Under the pieces are notes generated by a model. That model was not told the DNA's origin, ran no database searches, and saw only the letters and a list, made by a program, of their open reading frames with translations. Below, in pieces: positions 36,303 to 45,128 of a stretch of DNA of 64,000 nt; positions within the stretch are counted from its first letter, which is position 1; the number at the start of each line of letters is the position of its first letter. Made by a program: the position numbers and the translations under genes. Origin of the DNA: Acidobacteriota bacterium (GTDB taxonomy: Bacteria; Acidobacteriota; Terriglobia; Terriglobales; Acidobacteriaceae); contig QIAM01000054.1 in assembly GCA_003225555.1 (NCBI GenBank), positions 1 to 64,000 of the forward strand. The letters run 5' to 3'.

Positions 36303-38696
36303 ATGTCTTCGCGGACGTGTGGTCGAGTGGTCTTCTACAGGTTCGCCTGCCTAGAAGCCTTCGTGCGCGGTGTCGTCTTTTTTGGAATATTTCTGGGGAT
36401 CGGCTACGCGCAAAGCCCAATCGTCACGCTTTCGCCCACCAGCCTGACGTTTCCCAGCCAGTTGGTCGGCACGACCAGTTCACCGCAGAATCTGACCCTG
36501 ACCAATACCGGGACCGCCAGCCTGAGCATTACGAAAATCAGCCTAACCGGCGCCAATGGCAAAGACTATGCTCAGACAAACAATTGTGGAAAGACACTGG
36601 CGGCGGGCGCGAGTTGCACCATCACCGTTACCTTCACTCCCACGGCGAAAGGAACAAGAACTGCTAACGTCAGCGTCACTGACAACGCAACCGGCAGTCC
36701 GCAGACCGTCAGCCTGACCGGAACTGGATTAGCACCTTTCGTGAAGCTCACTCCCACCAGTCTGACTTTCAGCGGCCAGCAGGTTGGCACCACCAGCGCC
36801 TCGCAGAAAGTGACGCTCAAGAATACCGGTACCGCAACGTTGACCATCAACAGCATCGCGGCGAGCGGCGATTTTGCACAAACCAGCACCTGCGGCAGCA
36901 GCGTGGCAATTAATGCCAGCTGCACCATCACTGTGACCTTCACGCCGACGGCTGAGGGTACGCGGACAGGATCGGTCAGCATTTCAGACAATGCCAGCGG
37001 AAGCCCGCAGGCGGTGACTCTGACCGGGACGGGATTAGCTCCTCTCGTGAGCCTCTCTCCCACTACGTTGACCTTCAGTAGTCAGACTGTGGGCACAACG
37101 AGCTCCCCGCAAAACGTAACCCTGACCAATACTGGAAATTCGTCGCTGAGCATCACTTCGATCACGATCTCTGGCGACTTTGCTCAAACCAATACCTGTG
37201 GAAGCACGGTCGCCGCAGGCGCGAACTGCAGCATTAGCGTCACCTTCACCCCGACGACCACGGGCACGCGCACTGGAGTGGTCACGATTACTGATAACGC
37301 TACGGGAAGCCCGCACTCGGTGAGCCTGAGCGGAACGGGTACAATCGGCACAGCACCAGCGGTGAGCTTGTCCACGACGAGCTTAACGTTCGGCAATCAG
37401 GTTGTGGGCACGACCAGTTCGCCGCAGTCGGTAACGCTAACAAATACCGGCAATGCGACTCTGAGCATCACCTCAATTGCGGCCAGCGGAGACTACGCCC
37501 AAACCAACACCTGCGGCAGCAGCTTAGCGGCCGGAGCGAACTGCAGCGTTAGCGTAACCTTCACGCCCACGACCACGGGCACGCGGTCCGGAACGATCAC
37601 GTTCACCGACAATGCCAGCGACAGTCCAGAAACGGTGAGCTTGACTGGTACCGGGATGAACGCGGTGGCGTCCCCGACTCTGACGGTGTTGGGTCCGGGG
37701 CCGCGAATCCGGCACTCGGCGGCGCTCGATTCCTCCACCAACACGATGATCACTTTTGGGGGGCAGAACACCAGCATCAACAACTTCAACGATGTCTGGC
37801 AGTCGGTCTTCTTCGAGGACACGACGGTACACTGGCTGCCGGTCAACCCGTCTGGGACGCCTCCGGCGGCGAGATACGGTCATACCGGCGTTTACGACCC
37901 GACCAACAGCCGCCTGATGATCTTCGGCGGGGCGTCCGGCGTGAGCACGCCAGCACCCTGCCAGAACGACATGTGGGTTCTGCAGAATGCCAATGGAGTT
38001 GGAGGGCCACCGAGTTGGGTGCAGTTAACCGGTTCAGGTGGACCGCCCGTTGCGCGCTATGGACACGCATCCGTTTACGATCCCAACACCAATACCATGA
38101 TCGTTTTTGGCGGAAGCGATTGCGCTTCCGGTCTGTTCAATGATGTCTGGGTGTTGAGCAACGCAAACGGACTTGGTGGAACACCAGCCTGGACACAGCT
38201 TTCGCCTAGCGGCAGCGCACCGTCAGGACGCGAGGCAAGCAGTGCGATCTATGATCCGACCACGAATGTGATGGTTGTTTATGGCGGGGATCAGGGGGCG
38301 TCCACTCCGTTGGGCGATGTCTTGGTGTTGTCCCATGCGAATGGAACCGGGGGAACGCCAAGCTGGACGCAAATGTTTCCAACCGGCACGGCGCCGTCGG
38401 CCCGAACTGGTCACACTGCGGTTTACGATTCCGCGAACAACCGGATGATGGCCTTTGGCGGTGTAAATTCTGCCGGCACGGTGCTGGCAGACACTTGGGT
38501 TCTCACGGGTGCGAATGGCCAAGCCGGAACTCCCGCTTGGAGTTTGCTGACCGTCACGAATGGCACCGCCAAGGCTTACCACAGTGCGATCTACAATCCG
38601 GCAAACAATGAGATGACGGTCTTTGGGGGCGCAATCGCAATCGTGCCGTCCGATGATCACATCTTTACTCTGTTTAAGGCGAATGGCTTGCCATGA
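36303..38696 (+). CDS. Exported fusion of choice-of-anchor-D domains and a kelch propeller
   Basis: 797 aa from ATG 36303; GTG 36363, giving MRGVVFFGIFLGIGYAQ, fits the predicted transcript start better. Four to five choice-of-anchor-D / ASPM-like domains of about 90 residues occupy about 40-455 (LTFSSQTVGTTSSPQNVTLT, then NTCGSTVAAGANCSISVTF). A kelch propeller fills about 465-797 and ends FKANGLP. The Ig units are near-identical at DNA level in places, a sign of recent internal duplication. The stop overlaps the start of the next gene (ATGA), so they are translationally coupled. Confidence 0.9.
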   Translation: MSSRTCGRVVFYRFACLEAFVRGVVFFGIFLGIGYAQSPIVTLSPTSLTFPSQLVGTTSSPQNLTLTNTGTASLSITKISLTGANGKDYAQTNNCGKTLAAGASCTITVTFTPTAKGTRTANVSVTDNATGSPQTVSLTGTGLAPFVKLTPTSLTFSGQQVGTTSASQKVTLKNTGTATLTINSIAASGDFAQTSTCGSSVAINASCTITVTFTPTAEGTRTGSVSISDNASGSPQAVTLTGTGLAPLVSLSPTTLTFSSQTVGTTSSPQNVTLTNTGNSSLSITSITISGDFAQTNTCGSTVAAGANCSISVTFTPTTTGTRTGVVTITDNATGSPHSVSLSGTGTIGTAPAVSLSTTSLTFGNQVVGTTSSPQSVTLTNTGNATLSITSIAASGDYAQTNTCGSSLAAGANCSVSVTFTPTTTGTRSGTITFTDNASDSPETVSLTGTGMNAVASPTLTVLGPGPRIRHSAALDSSTNTMITFGGQNTSINNFNDVWQSVFFEDTTVHWLPVNPSGTPPAARYGHTGVYDPTNSRLMIFGGASGVSTPAPCQNDMWVLQNANGVGGPPSWVQLTGSGGPPVARYGHASVYDPNTNTMIVFGGSDCASGLFNDVWVLSNANGLGGTPAWTQLSPSGSAPSGREASSAIYDPTTNVMVVYGGDQGASTPLGDVLVLSHANGTGGTPSWTQMFPTGTAPSARTGHTAVYDSANNRMMAFGGVNSAGTVLADTWVLTGANGQAGTPAWSLLTVTNGTAKAYHSAIYNPANNEMTVFGGAIAIVPSDDHIFTLFKANGLP

Positions 38697-39859
38697 GTAC
38701 AAATAGGGAACTGCCTGCAATCGGCCAACGTGCTTGGCAAGGCGACGGCTCGATCCGCAAAGCCGTCCTCGCGCTGTGTGTATCCATCACGCTTGCGCCG
38801 TTGGCCATGGGACAGTCCGCATGGAGACACAAGAACATCCACGCGCGCTACGGACACTCCGCCGTGTTTGACCCGGTCAGCAATCGCATGATCATTCTCG
38901 CCGGACAGCATGCCAAGAATTTCCCCGACGACTTTGATCTGTGGTTCTCCGTCTATACTCCTGGCTCTGCTGAATTGCAGATGATTCCGGCCACGCTCGC
39001 TACCGGACATCCTTCGGCGAGGTTCGGACACACCGCCGTGTTTGATAGCACCAACAATCGCATGGTTATTTTCGGCGGAGGCACGGGCACCAGCACTCCC
39101 GGGCCCTGCTTGAATGACGTATGGCTACTGCAGAATGCGAACGGAGTGTCTGCTACACCGGCGTGGACTCAACAGCGGCCTGGGGGCACAGTGCCCAGTG
39201 CGCGGTTCGCCCCTACCGCCGTCTACGATGCCACGACCAACACCATGATCCTCTTCGGTGGATACGATTGCAGCGCGAACTACTTGAATGATGTCTGGAT
39301 CTTGAATAACGCCAACGGTCTCGGTGGAACACCGACCTGGACCCAGCTTTCCGTCGGGGGAACGGTGCCATCGGGCCGTGAGGCCGCCACCGCCGTGTAC
39401 GACCCGACCAACAACGTGATGACTATCTACGGCGGAGATGTGGGGACCGCAGTGGACGGAGATGTTTGGGTACTGTCCCATGCCAACGGAATGGGTGGAA
39501 CTCCGACCTGGACCCAGCTTGCGCCCACGGGTCCAGCACCGGCGGCTCGCTCCGGACACAGCGCGATTTACGACGCGGCTAACAATCGCATGACGGTCTA
39601 CGGTGGGCAAACGTCTAACAGCGTATCCAACCTGCTGAATGATTTCTGGGTGCTCACTAATGCGAATGGCATCGGCGGGGCTCCTGCATGGATACAGCTC
39701 ATGCCTCAGATGCCCGGCACATTTCGCAGCTTTCATACTGCCGTGTACGACGCGGCGGTGAACACGATGCTGATTTTTGGAGGAAAGACCTCCATATCGC
39801 TTCTTCCCGCGGATGACCACGTAACGGTAGTGACGCAAGCGAACGGCTTGCAGCCGTAG
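38693..39859 (+). CDS. Exported kelch-repeat beta-propeller protein
   Basis: 388 aa overlapping the previous gene by 4 bases. The signal peptide (AVLALCVSITLAPLAMGQ) follows a polar N-terminus. Six to seven kelch blades fill the rest, for example RFGHTAVFDSTNNRMVIFGG. It ends VTQANGLQP, slightly longer than its relatives. Second gene of the operon driven by promoter copy E. Confidence 0.88.
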   Translation: MSTNRELPAIGQRAWQGDGSIRKAVLALCVSITLAPLAMGQSAWRHKNIHARYGHSAVFDPVSNRMIILAGQHAKNFPDDFDLWFSVYTPGSAELQMIPATLATGHPSARFGHTAVFDSTNNRMVIFGGGTGTSTPGPCLNDVWLLQNANGVSATPAWTQQRPGGTVPSARFAPTAVYDATTNTMILFGGYDCSANYLNDVWILNNANGLGGTPTWTQLSVGGTVPSGREAATAVYDPTNNVMTIYGGDVGTAVDGDVWVLSHANGMGGTPTWTQLAPTGPAPAARSGHSAIYDAANNRMTVYGGQTSNSVSNLLNDFWVLTNANGIGGAPAWIQLMPQMPGTFRSFHTAVYDAAVNTMLIFGGKTSISLLPADDHVTVVTQANGLQP

Positions 39860-39977
39860 ACTCGCGTCCAACTGTAATTGGGATAACGACGCATCGAAAC
39901 GCAGGAGAATTTCCATGAGCGGTCTGCATCAAAGTTGGCTCTCGAATTTCAAGAACACTCGCTAGTCTGCAAGACAT

Positions 39978-40012
39978 TCCCGTCCCTCCGCGCTGGTCGC
40001 GAAAGGACGGGA
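39978..40012. terminator. Probable terminator between convergent genes
   Basis: TCCCGTCC (39978-39985) and GGACGGGA (40005-40012) form an 8-bp stem with an inner CGCG/CGCG pairing. It sits between convergent genes ending at 39859 and 40043. No long T tract on either side. Confidence 0.5.
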
Positions 40013-40042
40013 TATCTCAGTTCATTGTTCATTCACTCCTAT

Positions 40043-41524
40043 TTAATCATGCTCGCAGCGATCACAAATCGGGGTTGAGCGCGCGCGATGATCCGAGTGC
40101 GCACCCGCAACCGGCGTATCGCCCGCGGAGGTGAACACTGCCGCACCGTCGACCAATCCCGTGGTCGGTGCTTGCATGGTGACGTTGAAGGTTGTCCCGG
40201 AGGGTGCAGTCGCAACAGCCAGGACTGGAAATGCTTGGCCGTTCACGAATGCCAGAGACTCATAATCTCCCGGCATGAATCCTTGATTGGTGTTCGGGAA
40301 CCAGGATAACGACATTGCGCCAGCCACCGTGGTGGGAGCTGTCCAACTCACACCGCCGTTCGGAGAAGAGACGTAGCCTTCTTCGAGTTGGCAAGTGGAC
40401 TTTGTGCAGCCCGCGTCCGGGTAGAAGTAGTACGTCAGCCCGAGGTGAGCGCTTGTTCCCGAAGTTCCGGATTCGATCGCCAGGCCGGGGAGGAAGTGAT
40501 CAATGTTGCTGGTCACGGAGTCAATCGGAACGCGTGTCACCGCTGACCAATGGATTCCGTCTGTCGTCGTAGTCATCACCAGGTCGTTGGCTGTGCAGTT
40601 GCTGCGGAAACGGCAATCCTGCCAAACCGTGTACACGCGGCCCGCGGCATCCATGGCCGAGGTTGGAAGAGCCAGATCGCGCAGACCTCCATTGGCATGA
40701 TGGAGCGTGATGCTCGCCACCGTAACCGGAGGCTTCCAATGCGCCCCTCCATCGGTCGAAGTAAATGCCTGGATGGAAACGTCGAAAGCATCCGCGCCGG
40801 GGACGATGACTGTGCCGTTCGGTTGTGCCAATGGCTGAGCACCGAAAATTGCCGGGTTCGTTGCCGGTTCGATCGCAGGTCCCCAGGTTTGGCCGCCGTC
40901 GGTGGAAACGCTCAGATAGACGAGATCGCCCTGGCTGTTGTCGTCCCATTCGGCATAGCAATGTCCGAAGAACGGGCTTCCGGAGTTGTTGTCGCAGCTG
41001 ATCCAGGTTTTGTCGGGCCGGTTGAAGATCCGACTGACGGTCACGGGATTTCCCCAGTTGATCCCGTCGGTGGAACGGCTGACCAGCATCGCAGTGGTGG
41101 CCGCGCCGCGGTTGAATAACGGCAGCGAGGCGACAAGCCACACGCCATGCGCCACATCAAAGATGACGGCGGGATCGGTGGCGCGATCATAGATGCCTCC
41201 TCCGCTGTTCTTGGTGAGTCCCGGCAAGGGACCATGCTGCCAGGTCACTCCGCCATCCAGCGACGTGGCCCAGCCGTTATCACTCGCGCCGCCACCGTTG
41301 AAGAATCGTCCCTGTTGGAAGATGGATACAATGGTGTTACCGTTCGCCCATGTCGCTGCTTCCACTTCAGTGGCATGTTGCGCGATGGAATTGGTAAACG
41401 GATCGCTGCTGATCTGGGTTCGTGGCACTTGGGCCTGCGTTGTCATTGACAGGGCCAGCACAAGCATCAGGCAGAGGTAGAGTAACTTCGTTTGACGAAG
41501 CGTAACGGCTATTTGCTTGAACAA
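40043..41524 (-). CDS. Exported BNR/Asp-box (sialidase-like) propeller protein
   Basis: 493 aa from TTG 41524, supported by TGGAGG about 7 bases upstream. Signal peptide at 1-31 (LLYLCLMLVLALSMTTQA). Asp-box motifs recur: SLDGGVTW, STDGGQTWG, STDGGAHWK and SPNGGVSW, as in sialidases and other BNR propellers. The arginine triad and Tyr/Glu nucleophile pair of true sialidases could not be placed, so activity is uncertain. No neighbouring sugar genes point to a substrate. Confidence 0.82.
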   Translation of the reverse strand: MFKQIAVTLRQTKLLYLCLMLVLALSMTTQAQVPRTQISSDPFTNSIAQHATEVEAATWANGNTIVSIFQQGRFFNGGGASDNGWATSLDGGVTWQHGPLPGLTKNSGGGIYDRATDPAVIFDVAHGVWLVASLPLFNRGAATTAMLVSRSTDGINWGNPVTVSRIFNRPDKTWISCDNNSGSPFFGHCYAEWDDNSQGDLVYLSVSTDGGQTWGPAIEPATNPAIFGAQPLAQPNGTVIVPGADAFDVSIQAFTSTDGGAHWKPPVTVASITLHHANGGLRDLALPTSAMDAAGRVYTVWQDCRFRSNCTANDLVMTTTTDGIHWSAVTRVPIDSVTSNIDHFLPGLAIESGTSGTSAHLGLTYYFYPDAGCTKSTCQLEEGYVSSPNGGVSWTAPTTVAGAMSLSWFPNTNQGFMPGDYESLAFVNGQAFPVLAVATAPSGTTFNVTMQAPTTGLVDGAAVFTSAGDTPVAGAHSDHRARSTPICDRCEHD

Positions 41525-41757
41525 TTGTGGCCTCCAGAAGGCGCGGAAAGTTTACGCGTACGGGGATTCTGGCTCGAATACAACGGCGACGATAGTAGAT
41601 GGATTTGGCAGCGTGTCAATAAGGTCGAAAGACTCCAGCATTTCCTCCTCGGACATCGGCCGTCGTTAAATATGGTCACGACGTAACTATGAGCTCGCCG
41701 TGACGTAACCGCCCGCTCAAACACATTGTGCCCCAAATTTGGTAGAAAATACAAAAT

Positions 41758-43209
41758 ATGCAGAAAACTTGGTCCTTAATCCTGACATTGGCCTTGTTCC
41801 CGCCGTTCGGTGGTCTCGGCGCAATCGCCCAAACGGCGAATACAAATCCGCAATCACGCCGCCCAACGGATGACGCTCGCGATCCCGTCCGGGAACGCGT
41901 GGAGTTTCTCAGTCGTGAGCTGAGTCTCTCTTCGGAGCAGAAAAAGAAGCTGCAGGAAATTCTGGAACGCTCGATGCGAGAAGTGGAGGCGATGAAGAAT
42001 GACAAGTCGCTTACCGAAGATCAGAAGATCGACCGGGAGAAACAGATCAACAAGAGGCGGCGCTCACAGATTGACGCCATCCTGACTCCGGAACAGCGGC
42101 AAGAACTTATTCAACTGATTCAGACGTCTCAAGGGCGACCGGTTCCCGGACAGAACAACGGGCAAGATCATAAGAAGATGAACGCGCCCCAATCCGATCG
42201 CTCGCCCGGTATTGGCAATGCAAATCCACGTGCGTCTTCGTCTGCGTTTCCCGCCGTCACTCCGTTAATTGATTTCGCCCCCGGCCAGAAATATCTTGGA
42301 CAGTTTGATGGATTGCTCTATGACGGCAGCAACGTTCCGCCTGCGGCTCACGACGCAAAGGGAAGGGAACTCGCAGCGCAGGTGCAACCGGTCGACAAGG
42401 ATGGGAGTCCCAGCCCAAACGGAAAGATCGTGTTCTTATCCATTGGCTTCTCGAACCCCAACCTGAAATGGTGCGGACCAGCATTGCACCAACCCCAAGA
42501 CTGTATCGAGCAGAGCTTCACGAAGCAGGCCTTGGCATCGTCGCAGACAAAAAAGTCAAGTGTGCTGATTTTGAATGGCGCGATCGGAGGCCAGCCGACC
42601 AAAGCCTGGAGAGATCCCAACGGCCGCGACTTCGCAACTGTTCTCGAGAGAGTTTTGACTCCCGCTGGAGTCACCGAGAAACAAGTGCAAGCGATCTGGA
42701 TGGAAATCGTCGAGCCCAACCCCTCAGCGTCACTGCCGGCAAAAGATGCCGACGCGTATACATTGGAAGGCTATACCGGCGACACATGCCGTGCTCTGAA
42801 AGCGCGCTACCCCAATCTCAAACAACTGTTCATCAGTCCACGCTCTTATGGAGGCTACGCTCTGACGAACGGGAGTCCCGAACCCTTCGCGTATGAAACG
42901 GGGTTCTCGGTGAAATGGCTGATTCAGGCGCAAATCAATCAAGTGGCCACCGGGCACGTAGACGAGCGCGCGGGCGATTTGAACTACAAAACTGGCGTGG
43001 CGCCCTGGATCACATGGGGACCATACTTTTGGGCAAACGGAACCACGCCGCGTTCGGATGGATTGTCTTACGTTCGCGCCGACTATACAGAGCGCGACGG
43101 GCTGCACCCATCTCCCGAAGGGATAAAGAAGATCGCCGCCTTCATGTTGAACTGGTTCTTGAAGTCGCCTTATACCCCGTGGTTCAGGTCGTCAGCCGCC
43201 AACTCGTAG
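41758..43209 (+). CDS. Exported SGNH-like hydrolase with N-terminal helical-hairpin domain
   Basis: 483 aa. Signal peptide at 1-25. Residues 45-125 are a charged helical hairpin (LSLSSEQKKKLQEILERSMR and LTPEQRQELIQLIQ) like Spy/CpxP LTXXQ proteins. The catalytic part (about 165-483) has SGNH-type blocks: LSIGFSN for the nucleophile Ser, LNGAIGGQ for the Asn block, and RDGLHPSPEG for the DxxH pair near the C-terminus. The same module, with GES, NGAQGG and DGTHPS, recurs in the proteins at 55900-59592 and 59951-61885. SGNH enzymes remove acetyl or other ester groups. Substrate unknown. Convergent with the pseudogene downstream. Confidence 0.75.
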   Translation: MQKTWSLILTLALFPPFGGLGAIAQTANTNPQSRRPTDDARDPVRERVEFLSRELSLSSEQKKKLQEILERSMREVEAMKNDKSLTEDQKIDREKQINKRRRSQIDAILTPEQRQELIQLIQTSQGRPVPGQNNGQDHKKMNAPQSDRSPGIGNANPRASSSAFPAVTPLIDFAPGQKYLGQFDGLLYDGSNVPPAAHDAKGRELAAQVQPVDKDGSPSPNGKIVFLSIGFSNPNLKWCGPALHQPQDCIEQSFTKQALASSQTKKSSVLILNGAIGGQPTKAWRDPNGRDFATVLERVLTPAGVTEKQVQAIWMEIVEPNPSASLPAKDADAYTLEGYTGDTCRALKARYPNLKQLFISPRSYGGYALTNGSPEPFAYETGFSVKWLIQAQINQVATGHVDERAGDLNYKTGVAPWITWGPYFWANGTTPRSDGLSYVRADYTERDGLHPSPEGIKKIAAFMLNWFLKSPYTPWFRSSAANS

Positions 43210-43247
43210 TGGATCGGGAAATTCACACAAACGTTCTCCCTCACGCG

Positions 43248-44776
43248 CTAAGGCAGCGGAGCCGTTTCCAGCAGGATCGGCTTGGCGCCGATAGCGATCC
43301 TCGTTGCGCCGCCGAGGTTCGTCACCCTGCCAGTGACGTCTCGAAACTGGGTGTAGATTACGCCGCCAGGAATCGCGAAGTTCGAGGTCGTGCACTTTCC
43401 TGCTAGGCAGTCCTGCGACGCGTCCCAGACTGCGAGAGCCTGGTATCCGCTGGGACTCAAGCGGGTGAAGCTGCACGTCCAGATGGGACCTACGGCTGTG
43501 CATGCATTGGTCAGAGTGGCTCCAGCGATCCACCTCGAGACTTCTCCATAGGCCGTGCCGGCTTCCGAAATCGGGCCCGATGGTGAGGTCCAGAGAGCGG
43601 CGGGATTCGGACTATCCCAGCTACCGAGTACACGCGCTCGACACCCAAGGATCGCTGAAGCAGGAAATATCTCGCGAGAAATGCGGCCTGACGGTCTGGA
43701 TCCAGGAACCCCTCGTCGTCGGCTTTGCTCCAACCTCCTTCGGTGTTGAACCACGGCTTGCCTTGTTCGCTCGCAAAACTCGCCAGGGTGCTATTCAGAT
43801 TATCCACGACTGTGTTCACGTCCTCGGGGATAGGGCAGCGGCCAGAATTGGATGTGCCCACGTAGGCGTGAACCCAAGAATGTCGGCAAAAGCTCCGCCG
43901 TCAGCTCCGCCCACATTCGTTCGAAAATAAGTCGCCAGGTTGTCCGCAACCGAAGTGAGATTCGAATGCGCGCCCACCGGCGACGGAGTGACGATACGCG
44001 CGTTCGGATCGATTGCCGTTCCGCTTGGGAAGACACTGCCATTTGCGTTGCACGAGAATCCTGACGGGGGGCCCGCCACTACGCAGCGCGCGTCCTGCTC
44101 CATCCGCACTAGCTGGGCAGGAGTTCCCTGCCAGAAGAGTGGAACATTCCACTCGTTCCAGATTTCGTAATACTTGATCTGGCCCTTGTAACGAGAGGCG
44201 ACTGCGGTGACCCAGGTAATCCAATCTTTGTCGGTGCCGCTTCCGTCAGCGTTCAGGTCGATTGGTGGCCAGCATTGTCCGTTGCCGCTGATGCTCGCGC
44301 AAGCGCAGCTGCTGTCGTTGGGGGAAGATGACGCCCAGGTAGGCGTCCGGGCCAGGTTGTAGAGCACATCGACATTGTGCGCCTGGGCGTCGGCGACAAA
44401 ACTGTCGAGATTGGACCAGTCGTACTGGCCGAATGCGGTGTTGATCTCCGCCCAACCGGTGTGCGTATCCCACAAGCGAAGGCCCCCGAACGACACGGTT
44501 GGCCAAGGCAGATCGGTGCTGCCGAAGTGCACCCCCATGAAGGTGAGCGCGGCTTGGCTTCCGCCCCCTTTTCTCGTAGAGGCAGCCGCTGTAGTGGGAG
44601 GCGGCTGGGTGCAGGGATGGCTACCGCCGCCTCCTCCACCGCCGCCACCCGAACTGAAGCGACCCGTGCTGGCGCCGCCACAAGCGACCAGGCCAGCGAG
44701 CGCGACTTGGCAGAAGAAGTGAAAAAAACCTGTTAAAGAGTAGGGTGAAGTGCGAGTGGGAGCCCGGATTCCACAT
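43248..44776 (-). pseudogene. Glycoside hydrolase lipoprotein, frameshifted copy of the 47.6-49.2 kb gene
   Basis: The protein aligns along its length with the intact paralogue at 47645-49213. Going downstream: a signal with lipobox LVAC, a poly-Gly linker, MGVHFGSTDLPWPTVSFGG, KYYEIWNEWNVPLFWQG (acid/base Glu in WNEW), FNTEGGWSKADDEGF (candidate nucleophile Glu) and GAKPILLETAPLP at the end. Three frame changes are needed. A T7 run at 44722-44728 puts ATG 44776 out of frame with the signal unless it were six. One base is missing near 43873 (GF then HAYVG). One base is missing near 43625 (after VERVY). All catalytic residues remain. Confidence 0.75.
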
Positions 44777-45128
44777 CTGTGAGTTTTTGCCTCTGCTTCT
44801 GTCTATCTGAAGATAACCCTCAATATTGCATTTAGTTGCGCTATTTTGCGATCGGCCGGAAGGACCGCATCAAGAGGCAGGGGTATGAAAACGTTCTTCT
44901 CTCAACCATCGACCCCATGCAAATTCCTTCATCTTGACAGCAGGGGAGGAGCCAGCGAAACTGAGGTCTCACGTTGGCGTTTTTCCTCTCCCCCGAGCCC
45001 ACGGAGCATTTCTCCCGACATGTACAGCCGCCCAGGTTAGAAGTTGCTAGCCCGTGCTGTGCTAGCGAGAGAGCTGTTCGGCCCCTGGTGTCCCAAGACA
45101 ACAATCAGCTTTATCAGAGGAGAGATTC
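44777..45128. other. Divergent intergenic region with promoter copy F
   Basis: No gene is supported. Contains promoter element F and a leader of about 160 bases before the FG-GAP gene. Confidence 0.5.
44916..44962 (+). promoter_or_regulatory. Conserved promoter element, copy F
   Basis: CATGCAAATTCCTTCATC, then TTGACA (44934-44939), 17 bases, then GAAACT (44957-44962). It points at the FG-GAP gene starting at 45129. Confidence 0.65.

Noticed and set aside
43620..43880. Programmed frameshifting in the glycoside hydrolase pseudogene
   Set aside because: The two internal breaks lack slippery heptamers and downstream structure, and several frame changes in one gene are better explained by decay or errors.
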